From: Planococcus halocryophilus
Lineage (GTDB): Bacteria; Bacillota; Bacilli; Bacillales_A; Planococcaceae
Assembly: GCF_001687585.2 (NCBI RefSeq)
Contig: NZ_CP016537.2
Location: 2,142,001 to 2,206,000, forward strand
Length of the DNA stretch: 64,000 nt
Direction of reading: 5' to 3'
This document shows, in pieces, positions 18,158 through 27,681 of the stretch (the first letter of the stretch is position 1; each line of letters starts with the position of its first letter). Under the pieces are notes generated by a model. It saw only the letters and a list, made by a program, of their open reading frames with translations, did not search any database and was not told where the DNA came from. The translations under genes and the position numbers were made by a program.

Positions 18158-18182
18158 AAGCTTCCTTAAACTAAGGAAGCTT
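18158..18182 (-). terminator. Terminator overlapping the mlpA stop codon
   Basis: AAGCTTCCTTA and its complement form an 11-base stem with a three-base loop. The 5' arm is made of the last codons and stop of mlpA, and the minus strand ends in TTTTTTG. Confidence 0.8.
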
Positions 18183-19392
18183 CTTTCGGTCGGATTATAG
18201 AAATAGCTGGTGTTTCTACTAGAATTTCTAATAGTTCCATTACTTTTTCGAGTGAAACTTGGTCGATTTGTGTCAATACTTCTTCATATGACTGGTGTTT
18301 TCCTAGTAGCAATTCATGTCTGCCGTTGCGGCTCATGCGTGCGCTAGTACTTTCAAGTCCAAGCATTAAACTGCCTTTTAACTGCTCTTTGGAATCTGTG
18401 ATTTCCTGCTCTGTTATACCACCATTTTTTAGTTCTTTTAGTAAGCTTAAAATGACTTGTTGCATTTCAGCCATTTGCTCATCTGAAGTTCCTCCGTATA
18501 TTGCTAAAGTTCCGTGGTCAGAATACGCCGAATGATAAGAGAAAATAGAGTAAGCTAGACCTCGTTTCTCTCTAATTTCTTGGAACAACCTTGAAGACAT
18601 AGAGCCCCCAATGATATTGTTTAACACCGTAACATTATAAATATCTGGATCGTTTAAAGATAAGCCGGGATAACCAAGGCATAAATGACCTTGTTCCGTT
18701 TCTTTGTTTTTTAATGAATAGCCCGACGTGAAATTAGGAAGTTCATATTTTTTGGGGCTTTCTTCTTTTTCAAAGTCCCCAAATAACGATTCAATCTTCT
18801 CTAATAACGCCGGAGTGATATTCCCTGCTACTGATACCACAGTGTTTGCTGGCGTGTAGTGGCGGTCCATATAATCACGAATTTTCTCTGGTGTAAATCC
18901 CGCTAAAGTTTCAGCAGTTCCAAGTATCGGTGCGCCAATTGAATTTTGCGGATACATAACACGCCAAAGCTGTTCATGAACATCGTCATCAGGCATATCT
19001 TCCGTCATGCTAATTTCTTCAAGAATAACTTGACGTTCTTTATCAAATTCTTCTGGATCCATTTGAGAATTGAAAAACATATCTGCAAGCACTGTTACTG
19101 CGTGTTCTGCATGATGATCTAATACTTTGGCATAGTAGCATGTATATTCTTTTGACGTATAAGCATTAATATCGCCGCCAATACGATCAAATTCACGAGC
19201 GATTTCTTTAGCTGTTCGGGAATCTGTTCCTTTAAACAGCATATGTTCGATAAAATGGGTAATGCCATTTTCTTCTGGCAATTCATCTCGGGAGCCGTTG
19301 TTTACAAAGACACCCATTGCGACAGAATGAAAATGTGGGATTTGTTCGGAAACAATGCGCAATCCATTTTTGCAAGTCTGTGTAGTCACCAT
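18166..19392 (-). CDS. mlpA: M16 family zinc peptidase (MlpA/YmxG)
   Basis: A 408-residue processing-peptidase-like protein with the zinc motif HFIEH at residues 46-50 and the downstream Glu-containing segment EEISMTEDMPDDD. No signal peptide is evident. The ATG at 19392 is nine bases after AGGAGG; two ATGs slightly upstream are too close to the ribosome site. It lies between pnpA and asd as in B. subtilis, where MlpA has been linked to protease control. Together with YmfH and YmfF it makes three M16-fold proteins in this window. Its natural substrate is unknown. Confidence 0.9.
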   Translation of the reverse strand: MVTTQTCKNGLRIVSEQIPHFHSVAMGVFVNNGSRDELPEENGITHFIEHMLFKGTDSRTAKEIAREFDRIGGDINAYTSKEYTCYYAKVLDHHAEHAVTVLADMFFNSQMDPEEFDKERQVILEEISMTEDMPDDDVHEQLWRVMYPQNSIGAPILGTAETLAGFTPEKIRDYMDRHYTPANTVVSVAGNITPALLEKIESLFGDFEKEESPKKYELPNFTSGYSLKNKETEQGHLCLGYPGLSLNDPDIYNVTVLNNIIGGSMSSRLFQEIREKRGLAYSIFSYHSAYSDHGTLAIYGGTSDEQMAEMQQVILSLLKELKNGGITEQEITDSKEQLKGSLMLGLESTSARMSRNGRHELLLGKHQSYEEVLTQIDQVSLEKVMELLEILVETPAISIIRPKEASLV

Positions 19393-19416
19393 GTGCATGT
19401 TCCTCCTCATAGTAAA

Positions 19417-19441
19417 AAATTGCCGACAAAGTCGGCAATTT
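19417..19441 (-). terminator. Terminator after pnpA
   Basis: AAATTGCCGAC pairs with GTCGGCAATTT around a three-base loop, followed by T6 on the minus strand, directly between pnpA and the mlpA ribosome site. Confidence 0.82.
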
Positions 19442-19453
19442 GTATGGTTAACG

Positions 19454-21571
19454 TTATTCTTGGTTTTGTTTTTCAGCTGCTTCTTTTTGTTCTTTCAAAA
19501 CAACTTTACGTGATAAGTTTACACGGCCTTGACGGTCAATTTCAATTACTTTGACTTGGATGATTTGATCCATTTTCAGCACGTCTTCCACTTCTTTTGT
19601 CCGTTCTTCTTGGATTTCAGAAATGTGAAGCAGTCCATCTTTACCTGGGAACAATTCAACGAATGCGCCAAACTTCTCGATACGTTTCACTTTACCTTCG
19701 TAATATTCGCCGACTTTCGCCTCGCGAACGATATTTTCAATCATTGCTTTCGCTTTTGCGTTCATTTCTTCATCAACAGATGAAATAAAGATTGTACCGT
19801 CTTGCTCAGTATCAATTTTAACGCCAGTTTCATCAATGATTTTGTTGATCACTTTACCACCAGGTCCAATAACATCGCGGATCTTGTCTGGGTTGATCTT
19901 CACCATAATGATTTTCGGTGCGTATTTAGAAAGAGTTGTTCTTGGTTCAGCAATTGTCGCCAACATTGATTCTAAAATGTGGATACGGCCAATTTGAGCT
20001 TGAGTCAAGGCTTCTTCTAAAATTTCACGAGAAAGACCGTCAATCTTGATGTCCATTTGAAGAGCAGTAATGCCTTTTGCAGTACCCGCTACTTTAAAGT
20101 CCATATCGCCAAGATGATCTTCCATACCTTGGATATCAGATAATACAGTATAGTTATCGCCTTTTTTCACTAGACCCATTGCAATACCTGCAACTGGAGC
20201 TGTCAAAGGTACACCTGCATCCATCATTGCAAGTGTTGAAGCACAAATACTTGCTTGTGAAGTTGAACCGTTCGATTCAAGTACTTCTGCAACAAGACGA
20301 ATTGTGTAAGGGAAATCTTTTTCATTTGGAATAACAGCTTCTAATGCGCGCTCACCAAGTGCCCCGTGACCGATTTCTCGGCGTCCTGGTCCACGAAGGA
20401 ATCCAGTTTCACCAACCGAGAACAATGGGAAGTTGTAATGGTGCATAAAGCGTTTTGTATCTTCAATCCCAAGACCATCGATGATTTGAACATCACCTAA
20501 AGCACCTAGCGTACAAATGCTCATCGCTTGCGTTTGCCCACGCGTAAATAGACCAGAACCGTGCGTACGATTCAAAATGCCAACTTCAGAAGACAATGGG
20601 CGGATTTCAGAAGGTCCACGGCCATCCGGACGAATTTTTTCGTCTGTGATTAAGCGACGAACTTCATCTTTCACCATTTTATCTAAAATTTGACCTGCTT
20701 GTTTTTTAACAGCATCGTCAGATTCCTCATATGCTGCCATAGCGCGTGCTTTGACTTCATCAATTGCTTCGTTGCGCGCTTGTTTTTCGTTAATTTGAAC
20801 AGCTGTGTTCAAATCAGTTTCAACAGCGTCTTTAAGAGATGATGTCAATTCTGCATCCAATTCATATAGTTTGATGTCAGATTTTGCTTTACCAACTTCT
20901 TCAGCAATTTGTTCTTGGAAAGCGATCAATTTCTTAATCTCTTCGTGACCGAACATAATTGCTTCTAAAATGATTTCTTCAGAAACTTCTTTTGCTCCTG
21001 CTTCAACCATGTTAATCGCATCTTTTGTTCCAGCTACGATTAAGTTGATTGAGCTTTGCTCAAGCTGATCGTTTGTTGGGTTAATAATATACTGACCGTC
21101 GATCAATCCAACGATTACGCCAGCAATGGGTCCGCCAAAAGGAATATCCGAAATCATAAGAGCTAATGAAGATCCGAACATTGCAGCCATTTCAGATGGG
21201 CAATCTTGATCTACAGACATAACCATCGAAATAACTTGAACTTCATTACGGAAACCGTCTGGGAATAATGGACGAATTGGACGATCGATTAAACGGCTTG
21301 TTAACGTCGCTTTTTCAGACGGACGTCCTTCACGTTTAATGAATCCACCTGGAATTTTACCAACTGCATAAAGACGTTCTTCGTAGTTTACAGTTAACGG
21401 GAAGAAATCTAATGGCTTTGGCGTTTTTGATGCTGTTGCAGTTGATAAGACTGCTGTATCACCATAACGGATTAATGCAGCCCCATTTGCTTGTTTTGCT
21501 AATTGGCCAACCTCTACTTGTAATTCGCGGCCTGCCCAATCTAGTGTGTAGACTTTTTTTGTTTGCTCCAT
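19454..21571 (-). CDS. pnpA: Polynucleotide phosphorylase
   Basis: A 705-residue phosphorolytic 3'-5' exoribonuclease. Two RNase PH domains flank an alpha-helical linker; the second holds [18 protein letters not shown] domain follows around residues 555-615 ([11 protein letters not shown]) and an S1 domain around 620-690 ([18 protein letters not shown]). Full family length. Start ATG at 21571 follows GAGAGGAGCTC. It is separated from rpsO by a terminator and has its own promoter at 21608-21637. Confidence 0.97.
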   Translation of the reverse strand: MEQTKKVYTLDWAGRELQVEVGQLAKQANGAALIRYGDTAVLSTATASKTPKPLDFFPLTVNYEERLYAVGKIPGGFIKREGRPSEKATLTSRLIDRPIRPLFPDGFRNEVQVISMVMSVDQDCPSEMAAMFGSSLALMISDIPFGGPIAGVIVGLIDGQYIINPTNDQLEQSSINLIVAGTKDAINMVEAGAKEVSEEIILEAIMFGHEEIKKLIAFQEQIAEEVGKAKSDIKLYELDAELTSSLKDAVETDLNTAVQINEKQARNEAIDEVKARAMAAYEESDDAVKKQAGQILDKMVKDEVRRLITDEKIRPDGRGPSEIRPLSSEVGILNRTHGSGLFTRGQTQAMSICTLGALGDVQIIDGLGIEDTKRFMHHYNFPLFSVGETGFLRGPGRREIGHGALGERALEAVIPNEKDFPYTIRLVAEVLESNGSTSQASICASTLAMMDAGVPLTAPVAGIAMGLVKKGDNYTVLSDIQGMEDHLGDMDFKVAGTAKGITALQMDIKIDGLSREILEEALTQAQIGRIHILESMLATIAEPRTTLSKYAPKIIMVKINPDKIRDVIGPGGKVINKIIDETGVKIDTEQDGTIFISSVDEEMNAKAKAMIENIVREAKVGEYYEGKVKRIEKFGAFVELFPGKDGLLHISEIQEERTKEVEDVLKMDQIIQVKVIEIDRQGRVNLSRKVVLKEQKEAAEKQNQE

Positions 21572-21607
21572 AATATCGAGCTCCTCTCTATTACCATGTA
21601 TCTATAT

Positions 21608-21637
21608 ACTATATGTATCCATAAAGTAGTGTATCAA
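21608..21637 (-). promoter_or_regulatory. Predicted sigma-A promoter of pnpA
   Basis: TTGATA (21632-21637) and TATAGT (21608-21613) with an 18-base spacer. An imperfect hairpin ending in six T (about 21638-21660) lies immediately upstream. Confidence 0.55.
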
Positions 21638-21686
21638 AAAAGCATCCAGTATGCGATGCGATAGTTTAAAGTTTTATCCATAAAGA

Positions 21687-21710
21687 AAAAGCGGGACGAA
21701 TCCCGCTTTT
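21687..21710 (-). terminator. Terminator after rpsO
   Basis: AAAAGCGGGA pairs with TCCCGCTTTT around a four-base loop, 12 bases after the rpsO stop codon. Confidence 0.85.
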
Positions 21711-21721
21711 ACTGTTTACTA

Positions 21722-21991
21722 TTAACGGCGTAGGCCAAGTCTTGCGATTAACTCACGGTAGCGAGCTACTTCGTTTTCACGTAAGTATTTTAGCAAGTTA
21801 CGACGGCGTCCAACCATTTTGAATAGACCACGACGTGAGTGATGATCTTTTTTGTGAGTACGTAAGTGCTCATTCAAGTTGTTGATGTCTTCTGTAAGAA
21901 TAGCGATTTGAATCTCTGCAGACCCAGTATCAGTGTCGTGCACTTTGTATTCGCTAATCAATTCATTTTTGCGTTCTTGTGTGATTGCCAT
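21722..21991 (-). CDS. rpsO: Ribosomal protein S15
   Basis: An 89-residue small-subunit protein binding the central domain of 16S rRNA. The family core ([31 protein letters not shown]) is complete. The ATG at 21991 follows AGGAGGTGG; the longer reading frame upstream is leader RNA, not protein. It is transcribed from its own promoter with a structured leader and ends at a strong terminator, so it is a monocistronic unit between ribF and pnpA. Confidence 0.98.
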   Translation of the reverse strand: MAITQERKNELISEYKVHDTDTGSAEIQIAILTEDINNLNEHLRTHKKDHHSRRGLFKMVGRRRNLLKYLRENEVARYRELIARLGLRR

Positions 21992-22083
21992 ACTGTTTCC
22001 ACCTCCTAATTTCTGATATCCCCAATTACCGAGCAAACGTTGGTGATTCGATTTGCCAAGCAACGGTTTGTACTTTTAGTACT
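21992..22083 (-). promoter_or_regulatory. Structured rpsO leader, candidate S15 autoregulatory RNA
   Basis: The predicted leader of about 90 bases contains a GTACT-AAA-AGTAC hairpin near its 5' end. ACCG/CGGT encloses competing inner pairings (CGTTG/CAACG or GCAAA/TTTGC, and TTGG/CCAA). Multi-helix junctions of this kind are used by S15 for autogenous control in other bacteria. Confidence 0.45.
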
Positions 22084-22088
22084 CATAA

Positions 22089-22117
22089 ATAATAGCATAA
22101 GGCATTTTTAAAATCAA
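22089..22117 (-). promoter_or_regulatory. Predicted sigma-A promoter of rpsO
   Basis: TTGATT (22112-22117) and TATTAT (22089-22094) with a 17-base spacer, beginning ten bases past the end of ribF. Confidence 0.6.
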
Positions 22118-22126
22118 CTGCACAGG

Positions 22127-23077
22127 TTAATTTGTCCGACTGAATATTTGTTCAGCCGTTACTTTATCGCGCTGTATTTGTTGTTTCAACTCGTCAATTC
22201 CTGAAAATTTTTGCTCATCGCGGATGCGGTCATGCCATTCAACTTCAACCATTTCTCCGTAAATTGACTTGTCAAACTCAAGAATATGAACTTCAATCAC
22301 TTGTTTTTTGACATCTGGATTATTAAATGTTGGTTTGTAGCCAATATTGCAGACTCCGTTATACACGTCGCCTTGCACTCGAATTTTCACCGCATAAACG
22401 CCCCGACTTGGCACGACTGCACCAAGTTCAGGTTCTACGTTAGCTGTTGGAAATCCAATTGTCCGTCCTCGTTTGTCACCATTTACAACCGTGCCTAAAA
22501 CTCGGAAAGGTCGTCCGAGCAACTGACATACTTTCCCGGTTTCGCCTTGCTTTAACAATTCACGAATGCGGGTCGAGCTAATTTTTTCATCGCCTTCTTC
22601 TAACTTATCAGCTACCGTAACGCCATAACGACCTTCGCTCATCTGTTTCATCAATCCCATATCGCCTTTTCCTTTACAGCCAAATGAAAAGTCAAAACCA
22701 GCTGTGACATGTTTTGCATTTAAACCTGTAATAAAAAACTCGATAAATTCTTCTGGCGTCAATTTGGCAAACTCCGAAGTAAATCGAATGATAAAGCAAT
22801 AATCTACATTCATGTCTTCTAAAATATCCATTTTTTGCTGCATAGGAGTTATATAGAAAACTTCTTCTTTTCTTCCACCGAGAACCAGTGAAGGATGCGG
22901 ATCAAAAGTCATCACTGCTGATTTAATCCCTTGTTGTTCAGCTTTTTTAATGGCTTCACCTATAACGCGCTGGTGACCTTTATGTACCCCATCAAAAAAT
23001 CCAAGTGCCAATGATAAAGGACCCGTTTCAAAATCAGGTTTCACATGATTCGGATAGTTTAAATGAATAATTTCCAT
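22127..23077 (-). CDS. ribF: Bifunctional riboflavin kinase / FAD synthetase
   Basis: A 316-residue cytosolic enzyme making FMN from riboflavin and FAD from FMN. The N-terminal adenylyltransferase domain has GFFDGVHKGH at residues 26-35; the C-terminal flavokinase domain begins near residue 185 with GRTIGFPTANVEP. It is called ribC in B. subtilis. The start follows CGAGGTG and lies one base past the truB stop, so truB and ribF are co-transcribed. No FMN riboswitch is visible. Confidence 0.95.
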   Translation of the reverse strand: MEIIHLNYPNHVKPDFETGPLSLALGFFDGVHKGHQRVIGEAIKKAEQQGIKSAVMTFDPHPSLVLGGRKEEVFYITPMQQKMDILEDMNVDYCFIIRFTSEFAKLTPEEFIEFFITGLNAKHVTAGFDFSFGCKGKGDMGLMKQMSEGRYGVTVADKLEEGDEKISSTRIRELLKQGETGKVCQLLGRPFRVLGTVVNGDKRGRTIGFPTANVEPELGAVVPSRGVYAVKIRVQGDVYNGVCNIGYKPTFNNPDVKKQVIEVHILEFDKSIYGEMVEVEWHDRIRDEQKFSGIDELKQQIQRDKVTAEQIFSRTN

Positions 23078-23078
23078 A

Positions 23079-24008
23079 CTACACCTCGTCTGCTGTCGGA
23101 AAACCGAACATTTTTTCAGGTTTCATTTTGTCCGCTTTTTCAGGATGATTTTTGTAAAGTGCTACAGGCTGTCCTTTATACGTCAATACGACAAATCCCA
23201 TTTGGTCGAGTATAGAGTGCCGTGCAAGTACTTGTCCATTTTTCACAGCAAAAATCTGTTTAGATTCAATTTCCATGAAAGGAAACAGACTTAAGCCATA
23301 ACTTAGCGGTTTCAAAACATCACCGATATGTCCATTTTGAGCAAGTTCAGCCACTTCAGCAAGTGTTATGCAATCCTGTTGGCTGAATTTCCCCGATTCT
23401 GTCCGTGTCAGTCTAGACATATGCGCAGGGTATCCTAAAGCTTGCCCTATTTGCACAGCCAAGGTGCGGATATAAGTTCCTTTTCCACAACGTATGCGAA
23501 TATTGAATTTGATTTGCTGACCAGACCACTGACTATCGTCATCCATCAATTCGATTGAGTCGATTCGGACTGTTCGCTCTGGTCGCTCAACAGGAATTCC
23601 TTGACGTGCATATTCGTATAATTTTTTGCCATTTACCTTAACGGCCGAATACATGGGTGGAATTTGCTTAATGTTCCCTGTTAATTGAAGCAACACCTCT
23701 TCTACTTGTTCGCGTGTGATGACTTTTTCTGATGGGTCTGTATCCACAGTTTCGCCCGTAGCGTCTTCTGTTTCAGTTGAATACCCAATCGTCACTTCCG
23801 CTTCATAGGTCTTTCCTTGGTCGGTAATATACTCCGCTACTTTTGTGGTGCTACCGATACAAATTGGCAACACGCCGTCTACTTCAGGATCTAGAGTGCC
23901 TGTATGTCCTACCTTTTTTGTTTGCAAAATTTTTCTCAATTTAAAAACACAGTCGTGTGAAGTCATTCCTTTTTCTTTCCATAACGGTAAAATTCCGTTT
24001 AACGCCAT
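23079..24008 (-). CDS. truB: tRNA pseudouridine-55 synthase
   Basis: A 309-residue enzyme forming pseudouridine at position 55 of tRNA. The catalytic Asp is D40 in HTGTLDPEVDGVL, and RCGKGTYIRTLA is conserved downstream. A C-terminal PUA-like extension is present. It follows rbfA across a terminator, so readthrough or an unseen promoter must drive it. Start ATG at 24008 follows AAAGGGG. Confidence 0.96.
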   Translation of the reverse strand: MALNGILPLWKEKGMTSHDCVFKLRKILQTKKVGHTGTLDPEVDGVLPICIGSTTKVAEYITDQGKTYEAEVTIGYSTETEDATGETVDTDPSEKVITREQVEEVLLQLTGNIKQIPPMYSAVKVNGKKLYEYARQGIPVERPERTVRIDSIELMDDDSQWSGQQIKFNIRIRCGKGTYIRTLAVQIGQALGYPAHMSRLTRTESGKFSQQDCITLAEVAELAQNGHIGDVLKPLSYGLSLFPFMEIESKQIFAVKNGQVLARHSILDQMGFVVLTYKGQPVALYKNHPEKADKMKPEKMFGFPTADEV

Positions 24009-24034
24009 ATCATTTTAACCCCTTTGCTTGATGC

Positions 24035-24075
24035 AAAAAAAGCCCACTATCTATTATAGACAGCGGGCTTTTTTT
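24035..24075 (-). terminator. Terminator after rbfA
   Basis: AAAAAAAGCCCGCTGTCTAT pairs imperfectly with ATAGATAGTGGGCTTTTTTT; the arm overlaps the rbfA stop region and ends in T7 on the minus strand. Confidence 0.85.
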
Positions 24076-24425
24076 TAATCTTCTTTTGGTTCTTGAATAT
24101 CACGCAATAATGTATCAATCCGATTGCCATATGCAACCGATGAGTCGATTTCAAAAGACAGTTCAGGAGTTTTACGGAGACGGATTCGTTGTCCAATTTC
24201 AGAACGGATAAATCCTTTTGACTTCGTTAACCCAAGCAATGTCTGTTCTTTTGCATGATCTTCGCCTAATACGCTGATATATACAGTTGCCTGCTGGAGA
24301 TCTCCTGTAACTTCAACATCTGTTACAGTGACAAATCCGATACGTGGATCTTTCAGTTTTCGACTGATGATATCACTAAGCTCTTTTTTCATCTGCTCAG
24401 CTACACGATTCGCGCGCATTGTCAT
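24075..24425 (-). CDS. rbfA: Ribosome-binding factor A
   Basis: A 116-residue KH-like factor for 30S subunit maturation and 16S 5'-end processing. The N-terminus ([17 protein letters not shown]) and the [20 protein letters not shown] segment are diagnostic. It is the last gene of the rimP-nusA-infB operon, 18 bases after ylxP, and its stop lies in the terminator hairpin. Confidence 0.96.
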   Translation of the reverse strand: MTMRANRVAEQMKKELSDIISRKLKDPRIGFVTVTDVEVTGDLQQATVYISVLGEDHAKEQTLLGLTKSKGFIRSEIGQRIRLRKTPELSFEIDSSVAYGNRIDTLLRDIQEPKED

Positions 24426-24443
24426 TGATAGTCCACCTCGTTC

Positions 24444-24722
24444 TTACAAATATTCTTTTTCAATCTCTAAGCATTCCCACGCAGGATTGCTTTCCAAATA
24501 GTAGAGAACCTGTGCCATTTCCTTATCTGCCACTTCTTTCGATGAAGAGACAAGAACAAAAGCGAGACGGGTTCGCTGCCATACATTTTGGTGATCAATC
24601 TCTGCAGCAGAAACATTGAATTTTTGTCTACTACGGGTCAGCATGCTTTTAACAACTGCCCGCTTATCTTTTAACGAATGTGCCGTTGGAATGAAAAATT
24701 CGCATTCCATGTAAAGGATCAT
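24444..24722 (-). CDS. ylxP: YlxP family protein (DUF503)
   Basis: A 92-residue conserved small protein with the family pattern [14 protein letters not shown] near the N-terminus. The start ATG overlaps the infB stop as ATGA, implying coupled translation. It is always found between infB and rbfA in Bacillales, which suggests a role near ribosome assembly, but no activity is established. No membrane segment. Confidence 0.9.
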   Translation of the reverse strand: MILYMECEFFIPTAHSLKDKRAVVKSMLTRSRQKFNVSAAEIDHQNVWQRTRLAFVLVSSSKEVADKEMAQVLYYLESNPAWECLEIEKEYL

Positions 24723-27061
24723 TTACGTTTGATTTCTTCCATAACGTAAGCTTCGATAATGTCCAATTCCTTGACATCATTGAAGTTTTTAATCGTAATC
24801 CCACATTCGTATCCTTTTGCTACTTCTTTAGCATCGTCTTTAAAACGTTTCAACGTGTCGATTTCGCCTTCAAATACGACGATACCATCACGAATAACAC
24901 GGACTCCACTATCGCGAGTGATTTTACCTTCTGTTACATAACTTCCGGCAATTGTTCCAACTTTAGAAACTTTAAACGTGCTACGGATTTCTACTTGTCC
25001 AATAATTTTTTCTTCAAATTCAGGATCAAGCAATCCTTTCATGGCAAATTCAATTTCTTCGATAACTTTATAAATGATACGGTGTAAGCGAATATCTACA
25101 CCTTCAGCTTCAGCAGCGCGTTTAGCGTTTGCATCAGGACGAACGTTAAAGCCGATAACAATGGCATTTGACGCAGCTGCCAATGAAATATCAGATTCTG
25201 TAATCGCACCAGCGCCTGTATGAATGATTTTCACATTAACGCCTTCAACATCAAGTTTCAGAAGAGATGCAGCCATTGCTTCAACTGCCCCTTGAACGTC
25301 AGCTTTGACGATTAAGTTAAGTTCTTTCATTTCGCCTTGTTTTAATTGATCAAACAAGTTATCAAGTGTCACACGTGTTTTCTCAGAACGTTGAACTTGA
25401 AGTGCTGAAGTTGCACGTGTTTCTCCAACTTGGCGAGCTGTTTTCTCATCTTCAAAGACAACAAAACGGTCTCCAGCTTGAGGTACATCGTTCAATCCCG
25501 TAATTTCAACTGGTGTAGAAGGGCCTGCTTCTTTAGCACGGCGACCTGTATCAGATACCATCGCACGAACACGACCAAATGTATTTCCGACAACAATCGG
25601 ATCTCCAATTTTTAATGTTCCATCTTGTACTAGAAGCGTAGCTACTGAACCGCGGCCTTTATCCAGCTCTGCTTCAATTACTGTACCAATCGCACGACGT
25701 GCAGGGTTCGCTTTTAGTTCGCCAACTTCTGACACGAGAAGAACCATTTCAAGTAGTGAATCGATACCGTCTCCAGACAAAGCAGAAATCGGAACGAAAA
25801 TTGTGTCGCCGCCCCATGCTTCTGCAACAAGTCCATGTTCAGTCAATTCTTGCATAACACGATCCGGATTTGCACTTGGCTTATCCATTTTGTTAACTGC
25901 AATAATGATTGGAACTTCTGCTGCTTTTGCATGGTTAATTGCTTCAACTGTTTGTGGCATAACGCCGTCATCAGCTGCTACAACGATAATCGCAAGATCT
26001 GTTACTTTAGCTCCTCGTGCGCGCATTGTTGTAAACGCTGCGTGACCAGGAGTATCTAGGAACGTGATTTTTTTGCCGTTATCGACAACTTGGTAAGCAC
26101 CAATATGTTGTGTGATTCCGCCTGCTTCGCCAGCAGTAACTTTTGTGTGACGAATAGAATCTAGCAAAGTTGTTTTACCGTGGTCAACGTGACCCATGAT
26201 CGTAACAACTGGCGGACGCTCTTCGTTTAGGCTTTCATCTTCTGGCTCAAAGTAAACTTCAAGATCTGTTTTATCAACTAAGATCTCTTCTTCCACTTCA
26301 ACCTCATATTCAGCACAAATCAATTCAATTGTATCTTTATCTAATTCTTGGTTAATGGTAGCCATTGCACCAAGCATGAATAATTTTTTGATAATTTCAG
26401 ACGGCTCGCGTCCTAATTTTTTTGCAAGTTCAGCTACCGTTAATGACTCACTAAACGTGATTTTAGCCGGCAGTTCCTTTTCTTTTTTAGGCATAGGCGG
26501 CAATGGATTTACTGGTTGTTGCTGTTTGCCTTTCCCTTTGCGGTTTTGGAATCCGTTACGGTTTCCGCCGCCTGGACGTCCTGAAGAACGCTGACCCGGT
26601 CCCGCTGATGGCTTCGCTGCTTTTGGTGTAAAGTTCGAACCAGATTTTGCTGGTGTCGTTGGACGTTGACCATTCCCTTGTGAACGGGATTGTCCTTGAC
26701 TTGGAGCTGCTGCTGGACGCGACTGGCTTCCTTGTCCTGATGGGCGTTGGCCTTGTGACGGTCGTGACTGGCTTCCTTGTCCTGATGGACGTTGGCCTTG
26801 CGCTGGTCGTGACTGGCTTCCTTGTCCTGATGGACGTTGGCCTTGCGCTGGACGTGACTGGCTTGCTGGACGTGATTGTGCTGTTGGACGTTGCCCAGCT
26901 CCAGCATTTTTATAAATGCCGTCTAATTTTGTTACATCTGAATCTTCTAATGTTGCCATATGGTTTTGAACTTTGACATTTAGTTTTGACAATTCATTGA
27001 TGATTTCTTTACTTGGCTTATCTACTTTTTTCGCGTATTCATGTACTCGAATTTTGGTCAT
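24719..27061 (-). CDS. infB: Translation initiation factor IF-2
   Basis: A 780-residue GTPase placing initiator tRNA on the 30S subunit. An N-terminal IF2N domain is followed by a Gly/Gln/Ser/Arg/Pro-rich linker containing three exact-length 15-residue repeats (residues about 67-111), a second IF2N domain, and the G domain with GHVDHGKTT at about 289-297 and NKMD near 390, then beta-barrel and fMet-tRNA-binding domains. The ATG at 27061 follows GGGGGCGAG; an ATG nine codons upstream was rejected. It overlaps rplGA by 23 bases. Confidence 0.97.
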   Translation of the reverse strand: MTKIRVHEYAKKVDKPSKEIINELSKLNVKVQNHMATLEDSDVTKLDGIYKNAGAGQRPTAQSRPASQSRPAQGQRPSGQGSQSRPAQGQRPSGQGSQSRPSQGQRPSGQGSQSRPAAAPSQGQSRSQGNGQRPTTPAKSGSNFTPKAAKPSAGPGQRSSGRPGGGNRNGFQNRKGKGKQQQPVNPLPPMPKKEKELPAKITFSESLTVAELAKKLGREPSEIIKKLFMLGAMATINQELDKDTIELICAEYEVEVEEEILVDKTDLEVYFEPEDESLNEERPPVVTIMGHVDHGKTTLLDSIRHTKVTAGEAGGITQHIGAYQVVDNGKKITFLDTPGHAAFTTMRARGAKVTDLAIIVVAADDGVMPQTVEAINHAKAAEVPIIIAVNKMDKPSANPDRVMQELTEHGLVAEAWGGDTIFVPISALSGDGIDSLLEMVLLVSEVGELKANPARRAIGTVIEAELDKGRGSVATLLVQDGTLKIGDPIVVGNTFGRVRAMVSDTGRRAKEAGPSTPVEITGLNDVPQAGDRFVVFEDEKTARQVGETRATSALQVQRSEKTRVTLDNLFDQLKQGEMKELNLIVKADVQGAVEAMAASLLKLDVEGVNVKIIHTGAGAITESDISLAAASNAIVIGFNVRPDANAKRAAEAEGVDIRLHRIIYKVIEEIEFAMKGLLDPEFEEKIIGQVEIRSTFKVSKVGTIAGSYVTEGKITRDSGVRVIRDGIVVFEGEIDTLKRFKDDAKEVAKGYECGITIKNFNDVKELDIIEAYVMEEIKRK
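26729..26863 (-). repeat. Three 45-base tandem repeats inside infB
   Basis: Three units encode the pattern SQSRP(A/S)QGQRPSGQG, with partial units on both sides. The DNA copies are nearly identical, with a few base changes in the unit nearest 26729. Likely unstable in number between strains. Confidence 0.85.
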
Positions 27062-27383
27062 CTGCTCGCCCCCGATTAATTTCTTCAATCAAGCTGATTA
27101 GTTTTTTTGCAAATCCTGAATCTGTGATTGCAATCACTACTCGCTCTTCCTTACCTATCGCATGTCCCAACTCGTAACGGGATCCAAAAACACGGATTTC
27201 TACACCGTTCGATTTGCATTTATCATGCAATTTCTTACTTGTATTGTCTGAAGCATCTTCAGAAAGAATCACTAATTTTGCTTTACCTTTTCGAACTTCG
27301 CTCACGGACATTTCTTCACCAGAAATGGTCATTCTTGCACGTGTAGCTAATCCCAGTAATTGAAGGACTTTTTCTTTGGTCAT
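27039..27383 (-). CDS. rplGA: L7Ae-family K-turn RNA-binding protein (YlxQ)
   Basis: A 114-residue protein of the L7Ae/L30e fold that binds kink-turn [18 protein letters not shown] at the start and [17 protein letters not shown] in the middle are the family hallmarks. Its start shares a TAATG overlap with the rnpM stop and its end overlaps infB. It belongs to the nusA-infB operon; the biological RNA target is not fixed. Confidence 0.9.
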   Translation of the reverse strand: MTKEKVLQLLGLATRARMTISGEEMSVSEVRKGKAKLVILSEDASDNTSKKLHDKCKSNGVEIRVFGSRYELGHAIGKEERVVIAITDSGFAKKLISLIEEINRGRADDQNSST

Positions 27384-27661
27384 TATTTCAACTGCTCTCT
27401 AAGAACGACGCGAATTAACTCATCATAAATTTCGTCTGGAACCTTAACTTCTAATTGCTTGTCCAGCACTTTCTTTTTGCGCGCAGTCGCGATGGCATCT
27501 TCCGATTTCGAAAGATATGCGCCGCGTCCTGACTTTTTGCCTGTCAAATCGACGGATACTTCGCCTTCTTTTGAACGGACAACGCGGGTCATTTCTTTTT
27601 TAGGATGCATCTCGCCTGTAGCTACACACTTCCGTAATGGAATTTTCTTTTGTAGAGCCAA
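27383..27661 (-). CDS. rnpM: YlxR family RNase P modulator
   Basis: A 92-residue basic RNA-binding protein. The pattern RKCVATGEMHPKKEM and GRGAYLSKSEDA is characteristic of YlxR, recently described in B. subtilis as an RNase P modulator (RnpM). The start is a TTG at 27661 preceded by AAAAGGTG. It lies between nusA and rplGA and overlaps the latter, so it is translated as part of the operon. Confidence 0.9.
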   Translation of the reverse strand: MALQKKIPLRKCVATGEMHPKKEMTRVVRSKEGEVSVDLTGKKSGRGAYLSKSEDAIATARKKKVLDKQLEVKVPDEIYDELIRVVLREQLK

Positions 27662-27681
27662 CGGACATCACCTTTTCTACG

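Noticed and set aside
26509..26976. Open frames on both strands across the infB linker
   Set aside because: They arise from the 45-base repeats read in other frames and are His/Gln or Leu/Val repeats, not plausible proteins.
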